Source: Zygnema cylindricum (Eukaryota; Streptophyta; Zygnematophyceae; Zygnematales; Zygnemataceae). Taken from it: a stretch of DNA of 15,351 nucleotides. Made by a program: the position numbers and the translations under genes. Positions 1-10,500 of the stretch are shown here, in pieces. The number at the start of each line of letters is the position of its first letter. The stretch's first letter is position 1. The stretch is from NCBI GenBank assembly GCA_037447655.1, contig JBBHKE010002895.1, forward strand, positions 126,001 to 141,351. Reading direction: 5' to 3'. The notes beneath the pieces are model-generated. The model saw nothing but the letters and a program-made list of their open reading frames with translations, searched no databases and was not told the origin of the DNA.

Positions 1-666
1 TTCCAAATCTGGTGATTCTGCGGATTTCGCAATCCACGCGTGTCGCCAGGCATCACTATTTAAACTGTGTCGTACACGAAGCTTCTTCGATACAATTCAG
101 GTACTGCGGTCTTGTAGGACACGTTTGCAGAAGTACAGCATGACGTACGCTACGTACCGACAGTGTATATGTACCTGTAGAACTCTGCCAATCTATTTGT
201 CCCCAGTAGTTAAACCAAGGACTTGAAAAACATTTGAAGTCCTAATTCTCCTTCTCACAGGCTGCTCTACCACTGAAAGATAGGAGTTACTTTCCAATAG
301 TTGCAATTACTTTTAATATCCTTATTCAGAAACAGCTAGGCTTTAGTATCGAGGATAGGATTAACTTTCTAGAGGAGATTTTTTTTCTCTGGAAAAAAAA
401 CTTGGAAGTTTAAGCACACAGACAAACGGCTAAAAAAAATATCCTCGATAGCAATGAGTATGTATAACCCTCTAATACTCCACATAGATCGCAGTCAAAT
501 GTAGAGACACCATGTGACAGATATATAATCAAAAAGCAAACAAGCCTTGGATATTTGCCGCTTCAAATTTACAGGATAATAAAAAATCCTTACATATATG
601 ATATCAACATCGCCAGGGATGAACAAACGTGACTTTTGTAAATAGACTCTTGATACCTTCCACAAA
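1..666 (-). other. 3' flank of the J-protein gene; no gene seen
   Basis: AT-rich sequence downstream of the stop codon at 667. No conserved coding frame appears on either strand. A variant poly(A) signal, ATTAAA on the minus strand (312-317), is the only candidate noticed and is weak. An 11-bp inverted repeat, TATCGAGGATA at 347-357 and its complement at 440-450, encloses an inner run of eight T and eight A (about 379-401). This could fold in the 3' UTR or mark an old repeat. Confidence 0.5.
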
Positions 667-1072
667 TCAATCAGACCCTTTTTCAACTGTCGACCTTCCT
701 TCCCTTGCTTTCTCCATTAACAAATTTGCGATCCTCTCGCGTTTGTCTGTATCTGCCGTCGGGTATATGACCCGAGAAGGCCCTTTACGATGCAAGTTAT
801 GATTGTACATTTCTGTATGTCCAAGGAAAAGAGCCGTTCCAAATAGACAACATCCAAATGCTAATCCCAACCCCCATGTAGCTGCGGCTGGCCCCCCAAA
901 ACCAGCTGTTAAAGGGCCACGGCGTATGGTTGCCCGAGGACCGTTCCGTCGAAATGGAGGATAAGACGATGTTGTTGTCTCCAATGTGATTTGCTGCGGT
1001 CGCAGAAGAGCTTCATATGCTTCTGTTATCCGCTTGAACTGTTCAGCATCTCCGTTGTTTACGTCGGGGTGA
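667..1072 (-). CDS. J-protein coding exon 3 (HPD motif, membrane segment, C-terminus)
   Basis: The exon starts after TTTTACAG on the minus strand and runs to a stop at 667-669. Its first base completes codon 32, then HPDVNNGDAEQFKRITEAYE follows directly. Residues 72-83 are rich in Arg, Gly and Pro, residues 94-116 form a single hydrophobic stretch (LGLAFGCCLFGTALFLG core), and the last 40 residues are charged. The reading frame stays open upstream through the intron to 1203, but that extension is intronic. Confidence 0.92.
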
Positions 1073-3139
1073 CTGTAAAACACATTCAGACACGCAAATG
1101 ACAACATCAGCCAAAAGAAATACGTGAGAATGTGAAGCTGATAGAACTGATTGATATTGTTCACTACTGCCCAGTATAAACTGTTTAATGACTCGATTCT
1201 CAAAGCTTGTCAATCTTACTTTCCAAACAAAAAATAACACAAATTGGTTGTTAAGAACCAATAGCACATTCCCAAGTAGATTTGCTGATAGTCAAGTGCC
1301 TAATTTTGCTCAATTGTGTCTGAATATCTACCTACGGTTTGGTGATAAGTGGCAATATCAGCTGGTCAATACGAAGCAGGATTCAAAGGAGCAAATGTGT
1401 CATGGGACCAAACATCCAAACATCTAAACATGGTTTAGACATGGCTTAAAGATCTAAACATGAACACACCTCATTAACTCGTTACAACACCACACAATGA
1501 CACATGCATCTGTTAGTTCCACTAACTTACCAGCTTACATACAAAAACTATTCCAGACCGTGTTCTGGGCCAAAAAAACTGCCAACTGCAAATCCAGTTT
1601 GTTTTTTTTTCTGGGGACAATCTTAAGAAGAGTCACAGGTGAAATCACAGGGACCTTTTGGTCGTCCAAGAGCCTTTCTCATGAAAACTTTTACTTTTTT
1701 TAAGTTGGCACCGTAGTTTCTAGTTTACGTACTTCGTGATTCCCACATTACTTTCAAGGACTCAATTTTCCAACAAAGCCCAGCAACAAGCAATAATGTG
1801 GATACATATTACCGACTTCTTCAACATTAATGCGGTCGTCCCCAAAACAGGACATACTGGATACGGATAAAACAAGAGCTTGCAATGGATTTTCTCACCA
1901 ACGCAATGCTGCCTTCCTGTAGGCCGCCTTCACTTCCTCTGCTGAAGCCCCTCTTGAGATGCCGAGAACTGAATGAGCATCTGCAAAGTTAACAATGACC
2001 ACTTTGTTACGATAAGTCTAACATGCCCAAGAAAGTGCACCATGCTTTTATGACAAATAAACTAAAGGTTGGTAAAAGAATAACACACTTAACACCTTCC
2101 GTTTAAAAGTAACAGGCACTGGAAGTGTCTGTAACGAATAAAAATACACAGTCATACTTGGTAAAGAATTTTGGTGATTCGAGTTATAACACGCATGTGA
2201 GGAATCTTTTATACTGTTTTAATTTATTTTTATAAATATTAGTGAAACAATGTAAAGCTTGAAGTTTTAGTTTTCTCAAACGGTATAACAAGACACTGCA
2301 AATTATTGTTTTCAACACGAAGAGTGGAGGTGTTTCTTGCCTCTATACATCGGTGTGGACTAACTTTAGGTCATTTGTAAAACATACTTTAAATTCTTCC
2401 GTATGCCATGACAACATTTGAATACCTTATACGTTCATCATAAAACTTCATACTTGTTGTATTACAGTAACAAAAAAGTAACAAACGTAACATTACAATA
2501 CGGAAGCGTTTAAACACAAACATGGGAGCATTTCCATGGACTCGTGTCGCATGATTTGCATATCATTTCAAGCTACCATACATACAATCAATAACGTACA
2601 CCACAGAAAACAGCATATCCAATTTTTTTTTTTTTCCCAAAATGTCACCTGAGAAAAAAAAAACCGTTCAGGCTGCCAGGTACATTCAAGCATAATTAAG
2701 TTGATAAAGATACCCAGGATTCATCATTTGGCGTTTAATTCGCAAGATTTAGAGGATGGAAAAGCTGCAGATTGACGTATGCTCCAATTTAATCAAAATT
2801 ATTTAACAAAACGTCGATGATCATGCGATCGAAGAGCTACATTGGATATAAATCCATCAATTTGACAGTCTGTCCTATTTGACGCCATAGAAACAGACCC
2901 CTTGGCTTCAAATTGTTGGTGTAACAAAAAATGCGAAACTAAATCAGCTTCACACGTTACTTGAAATTTCAATGACCCGATTTCAGCCAAACTGTCTTTC
3001 TGTGGAAGCGAATACCTCTTAAAGGCAACAAAATTGACACAAAGAAAACTTTGAACAAAATTGATTCACTTCGACATAAGCTCAATTTACATACGCTGAC
3101 TCCAGAGAGAGGGCAGGAAAACATACCAGGAGATGGCAT
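667..3139 (-). CDS. J-domain (DnaJ-like) small protein with one hydrophobic segment, 3 coding exons
   Basis: The spliced CDS is complement(join(667..1072, 1899..1980, 3127..3139)), 501 nt, 166 residues plus stop. The J domain covers about residues 5-57: helix I/II around DAHSVLGI and EEVKAAYRKAALR, the HPD motif at residues 33-35, then the helix III/IV stretch FKRITEAYEALL. J domains stimulate the ATPase of Hsp70 partners through HPD. There is no G/F region and no zinc-finger domain, so it is a class III (DNAJC-type) protein. Residues about 94-116 are hydrophobic and glycine-rich, probably a membrane segment, followed by a basic, charged tail. A short N-terminal J domain followed by one membrane segment resembles plant DnaJ72-like and animal DNAJC30-like proteins; this is an architectural comparison only. 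Both introns are GT..AG, and the codon phases join exactly across both junctions. The start ATG sits in the 13-nt exon. Product class is secure; specific orthology and location are not. Confidence 0.9.
1073..1898 (-). other. Intron 2 of the J-protein gene
   Basis: An 826-nt GT..AG intron that splits the J domain inside the codon just before HPD. No MITE of the family found in the other gene is present. Around 1410-1462 there is a cluster of short CATCTAAACATG-like repeats, including TCTAAAC-ATG-GTTTAGA at 1423-1439 (7-bp arms, 3-bp loop). Confidence 0.85.
1899..1980 (-). CDS. J-protein coding exon 2 (J-domain helices I-II)
   Basis: This 82-nt exon is preceded by TTTGCAG and followed by GTGAGA on the minus strand. 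It encodes residues 6-31 in full (AHSVLGISRG and AEEVKAAYRKAALR), the canonical first half of a J domain, with two bases of codon 5 at its start and two bases of codon 32 at its end. The next exon supplies the third base, giving Cys32 immediately before HPD. Confidence 0.9.
1981..3126 (-). other. Intron 1 of the J-protein gene
   Basis: An 1146-nt intron running from GTATGT (minus strand, 3126-3121) to TTTGCAG (ending at 1981). It is AT-rich with a long T run and a long A run near 2622-2663. I see no gene and no transposon ends in it. The short open frame at 2799-2990 (minus) is not conserved-looking. Confidence 0.75.
3127..3139 (-). CDS. J-protein coding exon 1 (13 nt: start codon and four codons)
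   Basis: On the minus strand ATG CCA TCT CCT G is followed directly by GTATGT, a strong 5' splice site. The leftover G joins AT at the start of the next exon to give GAT (Asp), producing M-P-S-P-D-A-H, a normal lead-in to a J domain. The exon is too short for ORF callers. It was chosen because phase, donor consensus and distance to exon 2 all agree. A longer 5' UTR on the same exon is likely. Confidence 0.78.
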
Positions 3140-3837
3140 TTTATCAGAGGAAGAAACGAAAATAGTCGAGAATCACCAATTTGGTGTTATAAATCTAACA
3201 GGCTTGCGAATTTAGGGCTTTCTGGATTGAGGCTCATTCAAAGTAAACCTGCCAAAGATTAGTTCAGCGTGACAGTGATAGCTTTTTATGCACATAGCTC
3301 TGTTGATAGCTCCAGAAGAAGACAAGGAATATGGAAAAGGAGGGACAATGTGAGTTGCAAAAATGCCCTGTGAGAGACAGAGGAGCATAGTGAGTGACAG
3401 CTGGAGACTCTAATTATCTTGAGAAAATGTACTCATTCATGACATCCGTGTCTGAAAAAGTGAAGAGAATTTGTACATAAAAAAATGAAGAGAAAGATCA
3501 AATATCAATCGATACCTTCTCCTCTTCACTGCAATTCCCTAATAGTTACAAAAGATAGCTTTGATACAACCATTAAGACTGCTGTGCTTTGTTTTGAGCA
3601 ATTAGTCAAAGATGCAAGTTGACTTTTAACGTCTGAAGGCAATATACGTTATTATTCACACTGCAATGGTGGATCTGCTATGGCTCCCCATGAAGCTCTT
3701 CGAAATGTACTGCTGTCTGAACTTTGAAAGAGACCATTTAGTGTGGATTCTGTTTGCATATGTATCCGCTACGGCAACTCCAGTTTCGTGTTTAATGTGG
3801 AGTACGCCAATATTTAAGAGTCATGATTTGTGGCCGT

Positions 3838-3883
3838 CCTATGTTCACGTCGCCAAGTCGCCAAGTCACGACGTGGACATAGG
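3838..3883. repeat. Imperfect 15-bp inverted repeat with ACGTG cores
   Basis: The left arm CCTATGTTCACGTCG (3838-3852) and the right arm CGACGTGGACATAGG (3869-3883) are complementary except at one position, with a 16-nt loop. The loop holds a repeated CCAAGTC (CCAAGTCGCCAAGTC). Both arms contain an ACGTG core as used by plant bZIP and bHLH factors. It lies about 500 bp upstream of the plus-strand start codon. Either a regulatory palindrome or the relic of a foldback element. Confidence 0.6.
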
Positions 3884-4098
3884 GGTGATCGGTATAGAAT
3901 ATCTCTAAATCATATTATATACATTTTGTGCGTGTTTACTAAAAGTGCGAGCATTCTGTAAGAAAATTGCAGGAAATCAGGTGATCCTCCAGGGGCTCGG
4001 TTCCGTTGCCTCAAATTGGCAAAACATTGAACTTTACATAAAAGGTTTTGTTATTTTACGTTTAGTACATATAGATACGGCTGGCTTGGAGCAAATTG

Positions 4099-4106
4099 TT
4101 ACGTCA
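4099..4106 (+). promoter_or_regulatory. TTACGTCA bZIP (CRE-like) site
   Basis: TTACGTCA is a match to the ACGT-core element bound by bZIP factors (TGA/CREB type). It lies about 75 bp upstream of the TATA box, the usual position for a proximal promoter site. Confidence 0.5.
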
Positions 4107-4144
4107 CATTTTGGAACTTCAAAATTATAATTTACAAGCAAGAA

Positions 4145-4160
4145 TTGACATCGACGTCAA
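4145..4160 (+). promoter_or_regulatory. TTGACATCGACGTCAA quasi-palindrome with GACGTCA site
   Basis: A 16-bp near-perfect palindrome containing the perfect GACGTC core (4153-4158) and a TTGAC half on the left. The ACGTCA half repeats the site 50 bp upstream, and the palindrome ends 20 bp before the TATA box. The pairing of two ACGTCA sites suggests bZIP control of the USP39 gene, but this is inference from motif only. Confidence 0.5.
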
Positions 4161-4180
4161 TTTTCAATTTTGGCTTCGAT

Positions 4181-4190
4181 TATATAAAAG
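4181..4190 (+). promoter_or_regulatory. TATA box of the USP39 gene
   Basis: TATATAAAAG is a textbook TATA box 190-200 bp before the start codon. Transcription would then begin near 4210-4220, giving a 5' UTR of about 160-170 nt. I see no ATG between that point and the ATG at 4379, so the called start is the first AUG of the predicted mRNA. Confidence 0.7.
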
Positions 4191-4378
4191 GTCTGAAGGA
4201 CGTAGAATGGAACAGTTGAAAGTCACAATTTGAAGCATTCGCTCAGCAGTTAAGATTCATTTTTTTTGTTTAAGGCCGGGTCAAGCAAAAATAAGCTCAA
4301 AATTTAGTATTTGAGTTAAAGACAGACAGTGAACGTTGCTGGAAAGCGAGATTTAGGTTCAGAAAAGCTATCGGAGAG

Positions 4379-4549
4379 ATGGCAGAATTAGAAAAGAAGA
4401 ATGGAGAGGTTTGGAAAGCTGTTGACTATGGTGATGACGATTCGTCTGTGGACGAATATGAGGACGAGGATCAGCCAGGTGTTAAAAGGAGAAGAGGACA
4501 CGTGGAAGTTCGACGGGAATGTCCATATTTGGATACTGTAAATAGGCAG
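4379..4549 (+). CDS. USP39: USP39 exon 1: charged N-terminus and start of zinc finger
   Basis: Residues 1-57, phase 0 end, donor CAG|GTATTT. An acidic stretch (DYGDDDSSVDEYEDED, residues 16-31) is followed by KRRR and then RECPYLDTVNRQ, the conserved entry to the UBP zinc finger. The N-terminus is shorter than in animals, which carry an Arg/Ser/Glu-rich extension. The start is the first ATG after the predicted transcription start. Confidence 0.93.
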
Positions 4550-7500
4550 GTATTTATATAGAAGACAATGCTAAAACCCGGTCATGACACTTTTCATTAT
4601 TTCTAAAATCTTTTTTTTTTTTCGGAAAATGCACTAACAAACAAGATATTTTGGTATTGTTGTTGTGATTTCACTGATTAGTTTGGACTCAAGATATTAC
4701 CATTCGACAATTTGGGCAAAATGGTTCAGTTTTGTGGAGTGTCTGTAAATGTAGAGAAACAGTGGCGGTAAATTGTTAAGGCAGCTGGGCCCAAATTGGT
4801 TAGGGAACAAAAGCTCCCTACTCTGTAATATGACCTAATTTGTGATTCAAGTTTGTTGCGTCATTGGTCATTGTTCATTGGTCATCATTGGTCGTCATTT
4901 ATCATCATTGCCATTTCTTATTGGCCTGCACCAATATATAATGATCATATCAATTGAATTGCCAACAAATGCACAAAATTTTCCTTTGCTTGTTGCATTT
5001 GTGACCATATCTTCTCATGTAGGCTCAGTAGATTATTGCGCGCATTGTGAAAAAGAGTATTTGTGGTATGTTCAGCAATATTTATGCTATCCTTTGGTGG
5101 CAGTTCACAAGAGCTCAAGTGTATTTTTCTCGGAATCTACTCCTTCAATTCTTCTTGTTCTATGCTTTTTGAAATACAAGTGTTTCACATTACAATAAAT
5201 ACGATTCAAAATGATTGAAGGAAATATAATATGCATTTGAAATATCGCAAACATTTGCCATTTCGACACTGGTTGACAACTTATCTCTTTCCGCACAAAC
5301 ACAATCATTTACAATAAAAGACGACGAAAGCAAAATGAGTCACAAATTATCTTTCAGACCTTCGTGACACCTAGATGTTTTCATCATTCATGCCTGACAT
5401 GGCCCTTGAGCATCTGAAGGAGGATGATGACAATCTAATTGCTTGTGTGAAATTCCCTTTTGATGTGGATATATTAGCTTCAACTACTTCATAGGACACT
5501 AAAGATTTAGACTAACAGAATCTAAAATAAGACCCCTTCAGAATCTCACCTTTAAAATGTTCCCTTACATCTGTCTATGTTTCACAAATCTGAACACTAT
5601 GCTTAGTTTTTCAACTATAAGCAGGTCGAAGTTGATTTAAACACGTATTCTGGTTACCTATGCAACATATGCTTTCGTTTTCAGACCAGAAGTTAAGACC
5701 GTGTATCGCTATTAGCGTTAAAAAATAATTATGACAAGGTCTGTCTGCTTTATTTTTAATAATTCTATTTACGGTTCAATTGATGAGGAAAATTGTAATC
5801 TTCAAAAGGAGTTAGAGTTAAGAGAAAACAATTAGTACTGTTAGCGCAATTTTGTGTTTAAAAGGAAAAAATCCAAGACGAAATTTGTGTTATTAACGGT
5901 AATAGCGATTCACAGTGTACCATATTGCAAGTTAACGAGAGGTCCTTTTCTTTTACAAGTGTCTCTGCATCAATGGTTGTTCTGGTTCAAATGTATACTT
6001 ACTTGAACTTAGTGAAGGAAGTATACCTGAAGTACTTGGCACCAACAAATTGTCACTTATGTTTTTATAAGTCAACAATGATCTTTGCTGTTGTTGATCA
6101 AAATCTTTTTATCGCAACTAGTAGAACTACGTTGTCTTTTTCCTCTATGTAATATGGCCATGATCCTGTCATATGTTTTCAGTTACGCTGTCCCTTGTAA
6201 GTTTCAGTTACTTGCTCCAAAAAAGATCATGTCGGACTGCCAATCACAGGTGATGCTGTTGTGTCTAATATGTGCCATCACTCAAATGTTCTGACTCTTG
6301 GGTATCACGTGGATTTGTTGTTTTGCAGGTTCTTGATTTCGATTTTGAAAAATTTTGTTCCGTTTCTCTTTCAAATCTCAACGTGTATGGCTGCCTGGTA
6401 TGTGGAAAATATTTTCAGGGGCGAGCGCATAATTCTCATGCATACACACATAGTTTGGAAGCAGACCATCATGTATTCATCAACCTACACACTGAGAAAG
6501 TTTTTTGTCTGCCCGACGGTTATGAAATCAACGACCCTTCTCTGGATGACATTTGTTCTGTGCTCAATCCCAGGTGAAAGAACCTGGCACCTCAGGATAG
6601 GTCCCAACTGATATTTTTGTGACACAAAAAAGTTACTGGAATTTTTTTGGCGTTCTCTGTCAGCTTTATCTATTTGATTTCAGTTGCAACCACTAATCGC
6701 GTCTGTGGAAGGTTATTTCAGTCATTACAGAATGTTGAGTGATAAGTCAGACATCACTGTCTGGTGTTTTGGTGCTTGGGATTTTGTAGTCTTTGGGATT
6801 ACAGTAGTCTGCTCATCTCAACTTCTCCTTTGGAACTTTTCCTAGCTCTTGCTTTTGTTACACTGTGATTCGCTATTAGAGTAAAGAAATCATTAGCGTG
6901 AGGTTTATATCAGTGTTATTGATTCTAATCCGAATGATGAGTCTGATTTTGAACCGTTCAAAGAATTAGCGTTCAGAAAAAAAATGAAGTGTTATTAGCA
7001 CTATTTTGTTCGCATCGGGCAAATAAAGGACGTCTAATTAATGCTAATAGCAATTTACTGTGTGTTTGATGAAGATGGAAACTCTGAAAAAGTTCTTCGG
7101 ACTGCAGTCAATTGAGCATGATTTGTTATATTCACCCTCTGCAGGTTTACCGAGGCGCAGGTTGGTCAGATGGATAAGAGCCAACAATGGTCACGAGCAT
7201 TAGATGGTTCAGATTATCTGCCTGGAATGGTAAGGCGCGATATTTTGCTTTCTTTGGGTATGTGGACATATTGAAGACTCTTTGTTAGAAAGGCTGGCAG
7301 TTTTCCTTTTTTCTTTGTGATATAAAAACTCAAAGAGAAATGTTGGTTGTGACACCCTAGAATTTTTCGTTGCATGGAGGGGGGAAAGCAGTTGCACGTA
7401 TGAATGAAGCTGGGTTTTGTTCTAGACTGCTTATAGCAAAAGGTATGCAAAGTCACTTGAGCTGTTTTATGTTACATCCCTTCGCTTGCATCTTAGAGTT

Positions 7501-10500
7501 CTTTTATCCTTCCTCTCAATACTTGTTTCTTATATTTCTTCCCACCCTGATTCATCCCTTTGCTTGCAACTTTAGCGTCTTTCTATCCTTCCTCTCAATT
7601 ATTGTTTTTTTAATTTATTTCTTCACAGGTGGGACTAAACAACATCAAAGAAACAGATTATGTGAATGTGATTATCCAGTCGCTCATGCGTGTGACACCT
7701 TTGAGGGACTTTTTTCTTATTCCGGATAATTATAAAGACTGCAAGTCAGTACTGGTGCAACGGTTTGGTGAATTAACCCGGAAAACTTGGCACGCACGTA
7801 ATTTCAAAGGACAGGTGAGTGTGTTAACTGCTTGGATAATCTGTATTAATGAATTTCTCCCTTGTTTTACCATATCCTATGGAGCCCTAACATATCCTCA
7901 TGTCAACTGCATTTTAGATCATTCCTGGTCATATCTGCCAAGCAGAAAGGGTATTCACTGTATGCCCCACCCCACTGGCAATAGCTATTTAGCATTAGTA
8001 ACACTAATTTGGTCCCAGTTTTGTTTGCCCTTTGAACACATTGTAGTATTGTTAATACTAATTGGTTTTTCCCTGACGCTTATTCTTTTTGTGATTCACA
8101 ATTGTTCACGTCTTTCGGGAAATAGAATTAGTAACAAAAAAATCGTCCTCATAATAATGATTTTAAACGCTAACAGCGGATCATGGTGTAGTTGTGGGTT
8201 TTTGTTCCTTCCTTCCTTCGGGCTTATTCGGTTATTGGTAACTTTGACAGGCCCTGTCCAAAGAGTTGTCCTTTTCCTTTCATATACTGTATGAACTGTA
8301 ACCTATTCTCATTCTAGAAGAATGAAAGTGTTTAGATAAGAAGAAGAAGAAGATAGGTAAGATAGCAATTTCTTATTCATCCATTTTATCTTGAGTTTCA
8401 TGGAGAGATTTTCCATTTTTTTATTACAAGCCTGTGAGGTTGCATATATGTTTGTGAGTTTTCTTTTAAAGGTATTTTAGTTAAATATAAGCAAAGAAAT
8501 GAAAGTTGAATGAACTTGTGAAGAGGGTAGAAATTCAGTTAAGTTCCTGAATTTTGGAGGAAGAGAGACAGAAAGGCAAGAAGCGAGGAGGGAGGAAGGA
8601 GAGAGTGAGGGAGGAGGAGTCCTCAACTTAGAACTATTTTGTCTTCATCAATGGACAGGTGTCTCCACATGAGTTTCTTCAAGCGGTCATGATGGCAAGT
8701 AAGAAAAAGTTTCGAATTGGAGTGCAGTCCGACCCTGTGGAATTCGCGTCATGGCTTTTGAATACACTCCATGTAGACCTTGGAGGCACTAAGAAAACTA
8801 ACAGCAGCATTATATATCAGTGCTTTCAGGTGAGAGAAACAAATACGGTGTCTTTTTCAATGCATCGGGAGTTGATACAAGTCAAATACGGCATTTAGTA
8901 CGTCAAATATTCACTAAATTTGCAATTTTCAGATGTTATTGACTTCTTTTCTTTTGCACTTAGTGGCCTCAAAAGGTCCAATTTTGCTCATAATGGCAAC
9001 TCATGCATACTATGAGTTTTATCTTTTGCCATTTTCATCAATAAGTTTATATCGTGGTTGATATGGGACATTTGAAGTAGACGGTCCTTCTTGGGAGACG
9101 AGCAGAAGCTCTTTGCGCAGTGCAGAAAAGACTATGGAACTTTATATAAATGACTCAATCGACGAACTAAAAAAAAATAAAAAAATGTGGGTGATACCCT
9201 CACACAACAAAATGTGTTTGTAGAGAAAGCCATGGCAAAGGTATACTGCCATCCCTATTACTGTTAACATTAATAGCGATCGACAGTGTGGTTAGCACAA
9301 CACCACAAAAAGTGAAACATGTTTTTCAAATTTGACATCTTCCTTCGAAATTTGTAGCTCAGGAGGGTAAAGCATTTTGGATTTTTAGGCAGTCTTGCAA
9401 TTTCATAGGAGCCCTTTTCCTACCTTCAAAATGTTCTTTTCCTTAGTATCAAAGAACATTTCACTATCTCTTGGACTTTTACTTAATCATTTTTTTGTAC
9501 TTTGTCAATTTATTTTACTTGATCAATATGTTTGGTTGGTTCGAAATGACAGGGAGAGCTGGAAGTCATAAAAGAGGTGCAAATAAAGAAACCTGAAGAG
9601 TTAACTGACAATAATAATGTTCCTGGGGAAGACAACACTGAGGGGGGAAAGAAACGGAAAAGAAAGAGACTGGAGGAAGAAAGAGAAGCAGGTGAAGGTG
9701 GAGTTCAGAGAGAAACAAGTAGAATGCCGTTTCTCATGCTTGGCCTTGACCTCCCTCCACCCCCTCTTTTCAAGGATGTCATGGAGAAGAACATTATTCC
9801 TCAGGTACGGAAAGAAGGTTGTGGTTATTATTAGGAAGAAGTAGTCGTCATTTCATTTTTTTATTCTTGGTTTTCTTCTCTGTTTACTCTTACTTGCTTC
9901 ATTGCATGTTTTTTTCCTTTTGTTTGGACCGAGTTTTTGTCCTCTCCTTCTCTCCTTAAGCTTTTCAACACTATTGAAGAATTAGGGAGATTTGACGACT
10001 TTTACCTTTTCCTCCATAATTCAAATGTACGGAAAAAAATGGAAACACTGCCCCGTATTGTACCCTTTTTATGCAGTTTTTTCGAGTATAAGACAGTTTC
10101 GAGTATAATACATGTATAGTATGTAGTGACCAGAAATAGTGTTTCCAATTGTTTTTTTGCATATTTGAACTCTACTTTCCACTTTCTGACGTAGATCGAG
10201 TCTTTTTTGTTTTGAAACGTTTTTGCAGGTAGCTTTATTTAACATTTTGAAAAAATTTGATGGAGAAACTGTGACAGAGGTTGTGAGGCCTACTGCAGCT
10301 CGTATGCGGTATAGGGTTACAAGACTACCTCGGTACATTGTCCTTCACATGAAACGATTCACCAAAAACAACTTTTTTATGGAGAAAAATCCTACTCTTG
10401 GTTTGTTTTCTGTTCCTGTAAACTTGCCAACTTTGTAAAAACACCAAAAACAGGTTATTATAGAGAAAAATCGTACTCTCGGTTTGTTTCCTGTACCTAC

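Larger units (their letters stand above)
3140..4378. promoter_or_regulatory. Divergent intergenic region with the 5' ends of both genes
   Basis: This 1239-bp region separates the two start codons, so it holds the promoters and 5' UTRs of both. On the plus side there is a clear TATA box with bZIP-type sites (listed separately). On the minus side only weak TATA-like sequences are seen: TTATAA at about 3187-3192 and CATAAAAAG at 3281-3289 (reverse strand). Open frames at 3666-3908 and 3945-4130 have no family resemblance and are not called as genes. Confidence 0.7.
7815..8658 (+). other. USP39 intron 4
   Basis: An 844-nt intron. It holds MITE copy D (7972-8190, inverted), an AGAAGAAGAAGAAGA microsatellite at about 8338-8352 and a 65-nt purine tract (8556-8620) close to the acceptor. 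The acceptor ATGGACAG|GTG has a weak pyrimidine tract. Confidence 0.9.

Noticed and set aside
1073-1203. N-terminal extension of the J-protein frame into 1073-1203
   Set aside because: It lies upstream of the TTTTACAG acceptor and would replace the first half of the J domain, which is encoded at 1899-1980.
3666-4130. Two open frames (3666-3908 and 3945-4130) in the divergent promoter region
   Set aside because: No similarity to known domains; they overlap the inverted repeat and promoter sites and lack supporting context.
4842-5198. 118-codon open frame in USP39 intron 1
   Set aside because: Intronic, hydrophobic by AT bias, no recognisable family.
7629-8294. Long plus-strand open frame of 221 codons
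   Set aside because: Only the first 186 nt are USP39 exon 4; after the strong donor at 7815 the frame runs by chance into intron 4 and through MITE copy D.
8333-8360. AGA microsatellite considered as a regulatory element
   Set aside because: Short simple repeat, common in introns, no further evidence.
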